The notes below the pieces were generated by a model. It saw only the letters and a program-made list of their open reading frames with translations. It was not told the DNA's origin and did no database searches. 64,000 bases of DNA from Sphingosinicellaceae bacterium (GTDB taxonomy: Bacteria > Pseudomonadota > Alphaproteobacteria > Sphingomonadales > Sphingomonadaceae), in the NCBI GenBank assembly GCA_019285715.1, contig CP079108.1:2681001-2745000 (forward strand), given 5' to 3'. A program made the translations under genes and the position numbers. Positions 38,549-46,641 of this stretch are shown in pieces (positions within the stretch are counted from its first letter, which is position 1; the number at the start of each line of letters is the position of its first letter).

Positions 38549-39021
38549 GCGTGGCCGACGCCTTCGCGCCCGACGTGATGCGGTCGCTGACCGGGCTCGA
38601 GATGATGCGGGCGATGTTCGCAGGTGATCACCCGCGGCCGCCCTTCGGAGAGCTGCTCGGCTTCCACGGCGGCGACTTAGGGCCCGGCTGGGTGGTGTTC
38701 GAGGGCCGGCCCGGCCCGCAACACTATAATCCGATCGGCACCGTCCACGGCGGCTATGCGGCGACGTTGCTCGACAGCTGCATGGGGTGCGCGGTCCATA
38801 CCTCGCTCAAGGCCGGCATCGGCTACACGACCATCGACCTCAATATCACCTATCTGCGCGCCATGACCGAGCACACCGGCATGGTTTTTGCCCGCGGCGA
38901 GGTCATCACCTCGGGCCGCCGCATCGCCACCGCCAAGGGCACGCTGACCGACGGCTCGGGCAAGCTGATCGCCACCGGCACGACGACATGCCTGGTTTTC
39001 CCGCTCGCCGATCCGGCCTAG
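38545..39021 (+). CDS. PaaI-type hotdog thioesterase
   Basis: A 158 aa acyl-CoA thioesterase-like protein with the hotdog fold. The signature TVHGGYAATLLDSCMGCAVHT and the strand run TIDLNITYLRAM are clear. PaaI-type enzymes hydrolyse aryl- or acyl-CoA. The start is GTG 38545, overlapping the upstream stop; a second GTG at 38551 is possible. It is followed 9 bases later by an SDR gene. Confidence 0.88.
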   Translation: MSVADAFAPDVMRSLTGLEMMRAMFAGDHPRPPFGELLGFHGGDLGPGWVVFEGRPGPQHYNPIGTVHGGYAATLLDSCMGCAVHTSLKAGIGYTTIDLNITYLRAMTEHTGMVFARGEVITSGRRIATAKGTLTDGSGKLIATGTTTCLVFPLADPA

Positions 39022-39029
39022 GCTGGGCC

Positions 39030-39758
39030 ATGGCAAGCCACGGCTCAGCGATCGTCATCGGTGCGGGTGACGCGACCGGCGGGGCGATCGTCGCAGCTTT
39101 CGCCGCCACGGGCCTGGTCGCGGTGCCGGTCCGGCGCACCGCCGATGCACTGGCCCCGCTGGTCGAGCGCATCGAGGCTGCGGGCGGCCGCGCCGTCGGC
39201 ATCGCCTGCGACGCCCGCGACGAGGACCAGATGGTCGCGCTGTTCGACCGGGTCGAGCGCGACATCGGGCCGGTCGAAGTGGCGGTGTTCAACATCGGTG
39301 CCAACGTGCCCTGCTCGATCCTCGAGGAAACGGCGCGCAAGTACCGCAAGATCTGGGAGCTGACCGCGCTGGCGGGGTTCCTGACCGGGCGCGAGGCGGC
39401 GCGGCGGATGGTGCCGCGCGGCCGGGGCAGCATCATTTTCACCGGTGCGACCGCCTCGATGCGGGGCGGCGCGGGCTTCGCGGCCTTTGCCGGCGGCAAG
39501 CACGCGACCCGGGCACTGGCGCAGAGCATGGCCCGCGAGCTCGGGCCGAAGGGGCTGCACGTCGCGCACGTCATCGTCGATGGGGCGATCGATACCGCCT
39601 TCATCCGCGACATCTTCCCAGAGCGCTACGCCCTCAAGGCCGACGGCGGTATCCTCGACCCGGAGCACATCGCCGCCAACTACGTCATGCTCCACTCCCA
39701 GCCGCGCGACGCCTGGACCCATGAGCTCGACCTCCGCCCATGGAGCGAGAAATGGTGA
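39030..39758 (+). CDS. Atypical SDR family protein with Tyr-to-Phe change
   Basis: A 242 aa Rossmann-fold protein of the short-chain dehydrogenase family. The nucleotide loop is VIGAGDATGGAI and the structural NNAG is replaced by NIGAN. Ser143 is kept, but the YxxxK motif reads F153-AGG-K157, so the usual catalytic tyrosine is missing. It may be a non-catalytic or altered dehydrogenase. Changed copies of this kind recur in proteobacteria next to acyl-CoA genes, so it need not be decay. Its TGA lies inside the start region of the GNAT gene. Confidence 0.86.
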   Translation: MASHGSAIVIGAGDATGGAIVAAFAATGLVAVPVRRTADALAPLVERIEAAGGRAVGIACDARDEDQMVALFDRVERDIGPVEVAVFNIGANVPCSILEETARKYRKIWELTALAGFLTGREAARRMVPRGRGSIIFTGATASMRGGAGFAAFAGGKHATRALAQSMARELGPKGLHVAHVIVDGAIDTAFIRDIFPERYALKADGGILDPEHIAANYVMLHSQPRDAWTHELDLRPWSEKW

Positions 39759-40216
39759 TCCGCCCGGCCCGGCCGACCGAGCGGCTGGTGCTCGAGGAGC
39801 TCCAGCGCCGGTCGGCGCTCGAGTACGCCGACACCCGCGAGGCACTGCTCGACGACCCCGACTTGATCGAGCTGCCGGTGGAGTACGTCGCCTTCACATT
39901 GGTCGCTGAGGTTCGCGCCCGCGCACTGGGCTTCGCGATCGTGCTGCAGCGCGCCGACGGTGATGCCGAGCTCGATGCGCTGTTCGTCGAGCCGGGCCGG
40001 TGGCGCGAGGGCGTCGGGCGCGGACTGGTCGATGCGGCGATCGCGACGGCCATCGGACGCGGTGCGGCGACGCTGCACGTCATTGCCAACCTGCATGCGG
40101 TCGCCTTCTACCGGGCCTGCGGCTTCATCGACGGCAAGCCCATCGAGATGCAGCTCAGCGACGCGCTCGAGATGCACCTGCCGCTCGCCACGACGCTGCC
40201 AAGGCTGGCGGCGTGA
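39752..40216 (+). CDS. GNAT family N-acetyltransferase
   Basis: A 154 aa acetyltransferase. The acetyl-CoA-binding motif A is FVEPGRWREGVGRGLVDAAIATA, followed by LHVIANLHAVAFYRACGF, the classical motif B. The substrate is unknown. ATG 39752 is favoured by GGAG six bases upstream; ATG 39740 would add four residues. It overlaps the SDR by 7 bases and the next gene by GTGA. Confidence 0.9.
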   Translation: MVIRPARPTERLVLEELQRRSALEYADTREALLDDPDLIELPVEYVAFTLVAEVRARALGFAIVLQRADGDAELDALFVEPGRWREGVGRGLVDAAIATAIGRGAATLHVIANLHAVAFYRACGFIDGKPIEMQLSDALEMHLPLATTLPRLAA

Positions 40217-40800
40217 CCCGGCTCGAGTTCCTGTTCGACTTCGGGTCGCCGACGACCTACCTCGCGCACAAGCGGCTGCCCGAGCTGGTCGAGCGCACCG
40301 GAGCGACGGTCGACTATGTGCCGGTACTGCTCGGTGGGCTGTTCAAGGCAACCGGCAACGCCTCGCCCGCCGCGGTGCCGGCCAAGGGGCGCTACATGAA
40401 CGTCGACATGGACCGCTTTGCAGCGCGCCACGGCATCGACCTCAAGCCCAACCCGTTCTTCCCGATCAACACCATCACCCTGATGCGGATCGCGGCCGGG
40501 CTAAAGGGCGACCGCCGGTTCATGCCGTATGTCGAGGCGGTCTTCGACGCGATGTGGGCGGACGAGCGCAACATGGGGGACCCAGAGATCCTTGCCGCGG
40601 TGTTGTCCGCTGCCGGGCTGGATGCGCCCGCCCTGATGGAGATCGCCGCCGACCAGGGTGCGAAGGACCGCCTCAAGGCGGCGACCGAGGCGGCCGTCGC
40701 GCGCGGGGTGTTCGGCGCTCCGACCTTCTTCGTCGGAGAGGCAATGTACTTCGGGCAGGACCGGCTCGACTGGGTCGAGGACGCCCTGCTCAACCAATAA
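40213..40800 (+). CDS. 2-hydroxychromene-2-carboxylate isomerase (DsbA-like)
   Basis: A 195 aa thioredoxin-fold protein of the HCCA isomerase/GST-kappa group. It starts LEFLFDFGSPTTYLAHKRLPEL, where the Ser after FGSP replaces the DsbA cysteine and activates glutathione, and has the cis-Pro loop GVFGAPTFFVG. These enzymes isomerise aromatic degradation intermediates with glutathione. It is the last gene of the 38.2-40.8 kb run and is followed by a strong terminator. Confidence 0.92.
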   Translation: MTRLEFLFDFGSPTTYLAHKRLPELVERTGATVDYVPVLLGGLFKATGNASPAAVPAKGRYMNVDMDRFAARHGIDLKPNPFFPINTITLMRIAAGLKGDRRFMPYVEAVFDAMWADERNMGDPEILAAVLSAAGLDAPALMEIAADQGAKDRLKAATEAAVARGVFGAPTFFVGEAMYFGQDRLDWVEDALLNQ

Positions 40801-40810
40801 AGTCGATACG

Positions 40811-40846
40811 AAAACGGCCCGGCGGATTGCTCCGCCGGGCCGTTTT
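40811..40846. terminator. Bidirectional intrinsic terminator
   Basis: A perfect 16-pair inverted repeat, AAAACGGCCCGGCGGA and its complement, around a TTGC loop. The A-run on one side and T-run on the other let it stop transcription from both the rightward isomerase gene and the leftward Bax-inhibitor-1 gene. Confidence 0.93.
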
Positions 40847-40865
40847 CGTTAGCGTCGGTAACCGC

Positions 40866-41609
40866 TTAGCGGCGATCGCCCATGAAGCGCAGGAGGAACA
40901 GGAACAGGTTGATGAAATCGAGGTAGAGGGTCAACGCGCCCATTACCACCGACTTGCCCATGAAGTCCGTGCCTTCGACCTGATAGTACATCTGCTTGAT
41001 CTTCTGCGTGTCGTAGACGGTCAGCGCCGCGAACAGCAGCACGCCGACGATTGAGATGATCAGCGACATCGTGCTCGACTGCGTGAACATGTTGATCAGC
41101 ATCGCGACGACGAGCCCGACCAAGCCCATCATCAGGAACTTGCCCATGCCCGACAGGTCGCGCTTCGTGGTGTAGCCGTAGAGGCTGAGCGCACCGAAGC
41201 TGGCAGCCGTCGCGAAGAAGGTGTTGGCCACCGACGCGCCGGTATAGACCAGCAGGATCGTCGACAGCGACACGCCCATCAGCCCGGCGTACAGCCAGAA
41301 GATGCCCTTGGCGGCCGGCTCCGACAGCTTGTTGATGCCGAAGCTGAGCACCATGACCAGCGCGAACGGCGCCAGCATGACGACCCACTTCAAGATGCCA
41401 GGCTGCATGAAGATCTGCGCAGCGATGCTGTCCACCCCGCCGCGCGCGAAGAACAGCGCGACGATGCCGGTCAGCAGCACGCCCGACGCCATGTAGTTGT
41501 AAACCGACAGCATGTACGACCGCAGGCCCGCGTCGAAGCTTGCGTCGCCGATAACGGCGCCGCCTGCCCGCGGGAACGCGATGCGAGGATCGATCTGAGG
41601 GTTGGCCAT
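40866..41609 (-). CDS. Bax inhibitor-1/YccA family membrane protein
   Basis: A 247 aa inner membrane protein with seven predicted membrane segments. The family signature VYDTQKIKQMYYQ and the C-terminal ALTLYLDFINLFLFLLRFMG are clear. Members act as calcium leak channels or interact with FtsH; the job here is not certain. ATG 41609 gives the conserved start (MANPQIDPRIAF); the upstream extension is not conserved in type. Confidence 0.94.
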   Translation of the reverse strand: MANPQIDPRIAFPRAGGAVIGDASFDAGLRSYMLSVYNYMASGVLLTGIVALFFARGGVDSIAAQIFMQPGILKWVVMLAPFALVMVLSFGINKLSEPAAKGIFWLYAGLMGVSLSTILLVYTGASVANTFFATAASFGALSLYGYTTKRDLSGMGKFLMMGLVGLVVAMLINMFTQSSTMSLIISIVGVLLFAALTVYDTQKIKQMYYQVEGTDFMGKSVVMGALTLYLDFINLFLFLLRFMGDRR

Positions 41610-41784
41610 CTGGTTAACTCTCTCCGTAACCGGCACGATGCCGGAATAGGTACGATATCGGCGTTCGAAGGCGAAACTTCAAGCGCGGGGCGAAAGGCGT
41701 CACCGGGTCGAGAGTTGTCAGAGTTTACACCCTGGCGAGCTTTATGATCCTGCCACCGCAACCTTGGGGCTCGCTGCTCCCATC

Positions 41785-41869
41785 GTCATCCCGCGCTTGA
41801 CCCGGGACCCAGCTAACCACGGAGTCTGAGCGCTGGGTTAGCTGGGTCCGGGGTCAAGCCCGGGATGAC
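41785..41869. repeat. Palindromic intergenic repeat, GTCATCCCG type (copy 1)
   Basis: A long imperfect palindrome that starts GTCATCCCGCGCTTGACCCG and ends with the near complement CGGGGTCAAGCCCGGGATGAC. The inner arms ACCCAGCTAA and TTAGCTGGGT are perfect. It lies between the Bax-inhibitor-1 gene and ybbP. A second copy is at 62883-62965. It belongs to a family of dispersed palindromes that I have seen in sphingomonad-type genomes. Confidence 0.88.
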
Positions 41870-41888
41870 AACACTATCACCTCGACAC

Positions 41889-44366
41889 CTAAAGCGTCCG
41901 CAGCACCGTGTTCGGCCGCGCCGACAGCGCCCGCCAGCTGCCCGCCAGCGCCAACCCGACGGTCAGGACGCCGCCCGCGACCACGGTCGCCGCCGCTGCG
42001 CCCCACGCCGGATGCCATTCGAGGTTGAACACCTTGGTGATCACCACCCAGCCGCCGAGACCGCCGAGCAGCAGCGCAACACCCGCGACCAGCACGCTCA
42101 GCACCGCGTATTCGGCCAGTGTCGCCGCCGCGACCTGACCACGGGTCGCGCCGAGCACCTTGAGCAGCACCGCGTCGTAGGTCCGCGCCCGGCGGCCAGC
42201 GGCGAGCGCCCCGATCAGCACCGCGATCCCCGCCGCCAGCGTCAGCGACCCCGCGACGCGGATCGCGGTGCCAAGCTGGCCGAGCAGGGTCGAGACCTGC
42301 GCCAGCACGTCGGCGACACGGACGGTCGAGGCGGTCGGGAAGGTGCGGACCATCGCGGCAGCGAAACCGCGCTCCTGCGCCGGTGCCATGCCGATCGTCG
42401 CCATCCAGCTGTGGGGAGCGCCCTCGAGCGTGCCGGGCGCGAACAGGATCGCGAAGTTGAAGCCGAGGCTGCGCCAGTCGATGCGGCGGAAGCTGGCGAT
42501 GCGCGCCGTCACGTCGACGCCGAGCACCGAGACAGTCAGCGTGTCGCCGATCCTGAGGCCGAGCGCCTTGGCCGCGACCTCGTCGATCGAGATCAGCGGC
42601 GGTCCCGCATAATCGGCGGGCCACCATTTGCCCGCGGTCAGGACGTTGTGGTCCGGGAAGGTCGCGGCATAACTGAGCCCACGGTCGCCGCGCAGGATCC
42701 AGGCATCGTCGGGGACATTCTTGAGCTTGGCGACGGGCACGCCGTTCACCGCGGTGACCGGTCCCCGGAGCGACGGCACGGTGCGCAACCTTGCGCCCGG
42801 CGCGGTCCGGGTGACGAGGGCGTTGAACGGGTCGATTGCCTCGGTCGGCAGGTCGATCACAAAGAAGGTCGGAGCCTCCTTGGGCAGCGACGCGCCGATC
42901 TGGTTGTCGAGGCTGGTCTGGATCACCGACAGCGTCGCGAACAGGGTCAGCCCGAGGCCGAGCGCGACGATCAGCTGGCGGGTCAGCGCGCCGGGCCGGT
43001 GCAAATTGGCGAGCGCGAGGCGGGGCAGCAGCGCGGCGGGTCGCGGCAGGCGGGCCGCGGTCCACTTCACCCCCGCGGCGAGCAGCGCCAGCAGCACGAG
43101 CAAAGCCAGCGCGCCGCCGATGAAGCCGCCCGCGAACAGGATGTCCCCCGACTGCGCCAGCGCGAGGCCGACGATCGCGGCCGCCGCGAGGCCAGCAACA
43201 GTCGCCGCGCGCCAGCCGGGCCAGCGGCCGCTCTCGTGGAGGTCGCGGAACAGTCGGGCGGCGGGCATCCGGGCGGCGCGGGCGAGCGGCACGACGGCAA
43301 AGGCGAGCGCGATCAGCAGCCCGTAGGCGGCAGCGGCGAGCAGCGGCTGGGCGTAGACTCCAACCGCGGGCGACACCGGCAGCGCATCGCCCGCGACCGC
43401 GACGACCGCAAATGGCACGGCTGCTCCGAGCGCCGCGCCGACGACGATGGCCGCCAACGTCACCAGCGCGATCTGGATCAGGTAGCTGAGGAAGATCGTG
43501 CGGCCGTCGGCGCCGAGGCTCTTCAACGTCGCGATGGTGCCGGACTTGGCGTCGAGATACGCGCTGACGCCGTTGCCAACGCCGACACCCGCGACGACCA
43601 GCGCCGTCAACGACACGAGGGTCAGGAACTGGCCGAGGCGGTCGATAAAGTCGCGGGTGCCGGGCGCGGCGTTGTTGCGGGTGCCGAGTTGCGCGCCGGG
43701 AAGCATCTTGTGCAGGGTGGCGACGGCGGCGTCGGGGCTGGCGCCCGGCGGGAGGGCGACGCGGTACTCGGCGCGGAACAGGCTGCCGGGCGCGGTGAGG
43801 CCGGTGCGCTCGAGATCGACCAGCCGGATCAGCACACCGGGCCCGAGGCCGAAGCCGTTGGCCGCCGCATCGGGCTCGGTCGCGACGATCCCGGCGACGC
43901 GGAACGTCGCGGCCCCGATGACCAGGCTGTCGCCCGCCTTGAGGCCGAGGCGTTCGGCGAGCGCGGTGCCGGGCGCGGCGGTGCCGGGGGCCAGCGCCGC
44001 GCCGTTCGACAGGGTCAGCGCGCCGTAGAGCGGGTAGGCCCCATCGACCGCCTTCAATTCCGCAAGCACGCGGTCGTCGGTCCCGGCGCGCCCGGCCATG
44101 GCGCGCAGGCTCACGACCTCCGAGACACGACCGGTGCGAGCGAGGACGCCGCGCTCGGCGCCGGTGGCGCGGCGCTGGGTGAGCTTGGCCTCGACGTCGC
44201 CGCCCATGATGGTCTGGCCGTTGTCCGCGAGGCCCTGCCGGATCGCGCTGCTCAGGCTGCCGACGCCCGCCAGCGCGAGGGTGCCGAGGACGAGGCAGAT
44301 CGCGAGCAGGCGCAGGCCCGACAGGCCGCCGCGGAGTTCGCGCAGCGCGAGGCGGAGCGGGATCAC
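41889..44366 (-). CDS. ybbP: ABC transporter permease, YbbP/FtsX family
   Basis: An 825 aa inner membrane protein with two FtsX domains. The first block is LRLLAICLVLGTLALAGVGS, then an MacB-like periplasmic domain, a central membrane block (LTALVVAGVGVGNGVSAYLDAKSGTIATLKSLGA), a second periplasmic part and a C-terminal block (YDAVLLKVLGATRGQV). It forms with YbbA an exporter or extractor of unknown substrate. GTG 44366 is the only start before the repeat; anything upstream is repeat DNA. Confidence 0.9.
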   Translation of the reverse strand: MIPLRLALRELRGGLSGLRLLAICLVLGTLALAGVGSLSSAIRQGLADNGQTIMGGDVEAKLTQRRATGAERGVLARTGRVSEVVSLRAMAGRAGTDDRVLAELKAVDGAYPLYGALTLSNGAALAPGTAAPGTALAERLGLKAGDSLVIGAATFRVAGIVATEPDAAANGFGLGPGVLIRLVDLERTGLTAPGSLFRAEYRVALPPGASPDAAVATLHKMLPGAQLGTRNNAAPGTRDFIDRLGQFLTLVSLTALVVAGVGVGNGVSAYLDAKSGTIATLKSLGADGRTIFLSYLIQIALVTLAAIVVGAALGAAVPFAVVAVAGDALPVSPAVGVYAQPLLAAAAYGLLIALAFAVVPLARAARMPAARLFRDLHESGRWPGWRAATVAGLAAAAIVGLALAQSGDILFAGGFIGGALALLVLLALLAAGVKWTAARLPRPAALLPRLALANLHRPGALTRQLIVALGLGLTLFATLSVIQTSLDNQIGASLPKEAPTFFVIDLPTEAIDPFNALVTRTAPGARLRTVPSLRGPVTAVNGVPVAKLKNVPDDAWILRGDRGLSYAATFPDHNVLTAGKWWPADYAGPPLISIDEVAAKALGLRIGDTLTVSVLGVDVTARIASFRRIDWRSLGFNFAILFAPGTLEGAPHSWMATIGMAPAQERGFAAAMVRTFPTASTVRVADVLAQVSTLLGQLGTAIRVAGSLTLAAGIAVLIGALAAGRRARTYDAVLLKVLGATRGQVAAATLAEYAVLSVLVAGVALLLGGLGGWVVITKVFNLEWHPAWGAAAATVVAGGVLTVGLALAGSWRALSARPNTVLRTL

Positions 44367-44370
44367 GACA

Positions 44371-44517
44371 CTACCCTCCCCCCGCTGGGGGGAGGTACAG
44401 GCTGCGTCTTCGCAGCCAGGGAGAGGGGGCGGAAGCCGCTCACTCGGGGTGCCCCCTCCCTGCCCTCTCCCTGGTCGCAAGAGCGACCTGTCCCTCCCCC
44501 TCGAGGGGGGAGGGTAG
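44371..44517. repeat. Inverted pair of CCCTCCCCC palindromic repeats
   Basis: Two copies of one unit of about 55-58 bases face each other. Copy A (44371-44428) and copy B on the minus strand (44517-44463) share CTACCCTCCCCC, a 6-base loop, GGGGAGG, ACAGG, a second small hairpin, and CCAGGGAGAGGG. The loop bases differ (CGCTGG, CTCGAG) while pairing in each stem is kept. Copy B lies inside the ybbA reading frame and adds its C-terminal residues. Confidence 0.9.
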
Positions 44518-45222
44518 GCGTTCGTCCCGGACAACCCGCCCATCCTTCATCTCGATCACCCGCCCGCAGCGCTTCGCCAGTTCCGCATCATGCGTGATCA
44601 GCACCAATGTCGCCCCGGTTTCCGCCGCGCGCCCGAAGATCAGCTCGACGATGCCGCCGCCAGTGGTCGCGTCGAGGTTGCCGGTCGGCTCGTCGGCGAA
44701 CAGCAGCAGCGGGCGTGGCGCGGTGGCGCGGGCGATGGCGACGCGCTGCTGCTCGCCGCCCGAAAGCTGCGCGGGATAATGGGTCAGGCGGTGGCCGAGG
44801 CCGACGGTGGTCAGTTCCGCCCGCGCCGCCTCGACCGCGCCGTCGCGGCCCGCGAGTTCGAGCGGCACCGCGACGTTCTCCAGCGCGGTCATCGTCGGGA
44901 TCAGGTGGAACGCCTGCAACACGATGCCGATCCGCCCGCGCCGCGCCCGCGCCAGCCCGTCCTCGCCGAGGCCGGAGAAGTCCGCCCCGGCAACGGTGAC
45001 CCGGCCCGACGTTGCCTGCTCCAGTCCGCTGAGCACCGCCATCAGCGACGACTTGCCGGAGCCGGACGGCCCGAGGATCGCGACGGTCTCCCCGGCAAGG
45101 ACCTGAAGGTCGATCCCGCGCAGAACGTCGACCGCGGCATCGCCGCGCCCCAGCCGCAGGGTGACATCGGCGCAGTCGATGACGATATGGGGCTGGGCGC
45201 TGGCAGCAGCGTTGGTCGTCAT
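44440..45222 (-). CDS. ybbA: ABC transporter ATP-binding protein YbbA with repeat-encoded tail
   Basis: A 260 aa LolD/MacB-type ATPase. Walker A GPSGSGKSSLM, signature LSGGEQQRVAIARA, Walker B LLFADEPTGNLD and ITHDAELAKR are intact. It works with YbbP. The domain ends at about KDGRVVRDE; the last 25 residues, from RLPSPLEGEG to GRGHPE, are read from the palindromic repeat at 44463-44517 and its flank. ATG 45222 is 23 bases from the divergent tesA start, the same arrangement as in Escherichia coli. Confidence 0.93.
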   Translation of the reverse strand: MTTNAAASAQPHIVIDCADVTLRLGRGDAAVDVLRGIDLQVLAGETVAILGPSGSGKSSLMAVLSGLEQATSGRVTVAGADFSGLGEDGLARARRGRIGIVLQAFHLIPTMTALENVAVPLELAGRDGAVEAARAELTTVGLGHRLTHYPAQLSGGEQQRVAIARATAPRPLLLFADEPTGNLDATTGGGIVELIFGRAAETGATLVLITHDAELAKRCGRVIEMKDGRVVRDERLPSPLEGEGQVALATRERAGRGHPE

Positions 45223-45245
45223 GCGGACTTTCGGGAAGGCGGCGG

Positions 45246-45911
45246 ATGAAGGGTCGGATTTACAGATATGGCGGGTTCGCGCTGTTTTGCCATGCGGTCG
45301 TTGCCGCACTGGGCCTCGTGACCCTGTCCGCGCCGGCCGCTGCCGCGCCGAAACTGGTGCTGGCGTTCGGCGATTCGCTGACCGCGGGCTACCAGCTCGG
45401 GCCGCAGGAGGGCTTCGCGCCGCAGCTCGAGGCGGCGTTGCGCGCTTCCGGACACGCGGTGACGGTCCACAACGCCGGAGTCTCTGGCGATACCACGGCG
45501 CAGGGCCGGGCGCGTCTGAACTGGGTGCTGACGGGGCTGAAAGCCAAGCCGGACCTCGCGATCCTCGAGCTCGGTGCCAACGACATGCTGCGCGGCCAGT
45601 CGCCGACCACGGCGCGCTCCAACCTCGACGCGATGCTGACCGAGTTCGCCAGGCGCAAGATCCCGGTCGTGCTGGCCGGGATGCTCGCCGCGCCGAACCT
45701 CGGGCCGGCGTATGCGCGCCAGTTCAATGCGATCTACCCGGAGCTGGCGAAGGCGCACGGCGCGGCGCTGTACCCGTTCTTCATGAACGGCGTCGTCGGC
45801 GGCAAGGGGCTGCAGCTCGGCGACGGGGTGCATCCGACCAAGGCGGGCGTTGCCGTCATCGTGCGGGGCATCCTGCCGGTGGTGAAGCGCGAGCTCGACG
45901 GGTTGAAGTGA
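45246..45911 (+). CDS. tesA: GDSL-type esterase/thioesterase TesA
   Basis: A 221 aa SGNH hydrolase. The signal peptide ends near AAAAP. Catalytic blocks are AFGDSLTAGY (Ser), GVSGDT (Gly), LGANDML (Asn) and DGVHPTKAG (Asp/His). Homologues are periplasmic multifunctional thioesterases, arylesterases or lysophospholipases. It diverges from ybbA-ybbP, a long-conserved gene order. Confidence 0.93.
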   Translation: MKGRIYRYGGFALFCHAVVAALGLVTLSAPAAAAPKLVLAFGDSLTAGYQLGPQEGFAPQLEAALRASGHAVTVHNAGVSGDTTAQGRARLNWVLTGLKAKPDLAILELGANDMLRGQSPTTARSNLDAMLTEFARRKIPVVLAGMLAAPNLGPAYARQFNAIYPELAKAHGAALYPFFMNGVVGGKGLQLGDGVHPTKAGVAVIVRGILPVVKRELDGLK

Positions 45912-45930
45912 GAGCTCGGCTGCGCCTCGC

Positions 45931-46020
45931 ACCCACCCCCGGTCCCTCCCTTGAAAGGGAGGGGAGTAGCAAGGGCAAGCGGGTCCCCCTCCCTTTCAAG
46001 GGAGGGGTTAGGGGTGGGTA
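45931..46020. repeat. Inverted pair of CCCTCCCTTGAAAGGGAGGG repeats
   Basis: Two head-to-head copies of a unit that reads ACCCACCCC, then CCCTCCCTTGAAAGGGAGGG with a self-pairing stem, then a GC-rich end. They lie between tesA and thpR. The layout (outer ACCCACCCC and inner hairpin) parallels the ybbA repeat, but the loop is TTGAAA/TTTCAA. Likely the same general class of sphingomonad palindromic element. Confidence 0.85.
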
Positions 46021-46043
46021 CGGGCAAAGCGAGCCTGTCTAGC

Positions 46044-46595
46044 ATGCACCGCCTGTTCGTCGCCCTTGAACCCCCGCCCCCGGTGCGCGACGCATTGCTC
46101 GCGGCGATGGGCGGCGTCGCGGGGGCGCGGTGGCAGCGCGACGACCAACTCCACCTGACGCTGCGCTTCATCGGCGAGGTCGACCGTCACGCCGCGCAGG
46201 ACATCGCCGCGGCGCTCGCGGGCATCGTCTCCGCGCCGTTCGACCTGGCACTCGCGGCCCCCGGCGTCTTCGACAAGCGCGGGCGGGTCGATACCTTGTG
46301 GATCGGGGTCAGCCCGCACGACGCGGTCGCGGCTCTCCACCGCAAGGTCGACGCGGCGCTGCTGAGGGTCGGCGTGCCGCCCGATACGCGGAGCTTCCTG
46401 CCCCACGTCACCATCGCGCGCTTTGCTCGCAGCGCCGGAGCGCTCGCCGCCGGGTTCGTGCCGCCCCGCCCGCTTGGCGGCGTGCAGTGGCCGGTCGCGG
46501 GCTTCGCGCTGTACGAGAGCAGCCTCGGCCATGACGGCGCGGATTACCGCATCGTCGAGCGCTACCGGCTGGCCCCCCGGCAAAGTCCCTGCTAG
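46044..46595 (+). CDS. thpR: RNA 2',3'-cyclic phosphodiesterase ThpR
   Basis: A 183 aa 2H phosphoesterase of the LigT/ThpR group that opens 2',3'-cyclic phosphate ends of RNA. It starts MHRLFVALEPPPPVRDAL and has both catalytic HxT motifs, LHLTLRFIG and PHVTIARF. ATG 46044 is chosen because it matches the family's start just after the repeat. Confidence 0.95.
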   Translation: MHRLFVALEPPPPVRDALLAAMGGVAGARWQRDDQLHLTLRFIGEVDRHAAQDIAAALAGIVSAPFDLALAAPGVFDKRGRVDTLWIGVSPHDAVAALHRKVDAALLRVGVPPDTRSFLPHVTIARFARSAGALAAGFVPPRPLGGVQWPVAGFALYESSLGHDGADYRIVERYRLAPRQSPC

Positions 46596-46641
46596 CCCTA
46601 CTCAAACGCCCCGATAGAGGGCCGGGTGGGGAGACGATATT

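Noticed and set aside
44371-44517. CRISPR-like or insertion sequence interpretation of the paired repeat
   Set aside because: There are only two inverted copies, with no spacers, no transposase and no target duplication visible; it is a palindromic element.
41865-44597. 910 aa plus-strand frame opposite ybbP
   Set aside because: It is an Arg/Gln/Asp-rich mirror of ybbP and runs across intergenic repeats at both ends.
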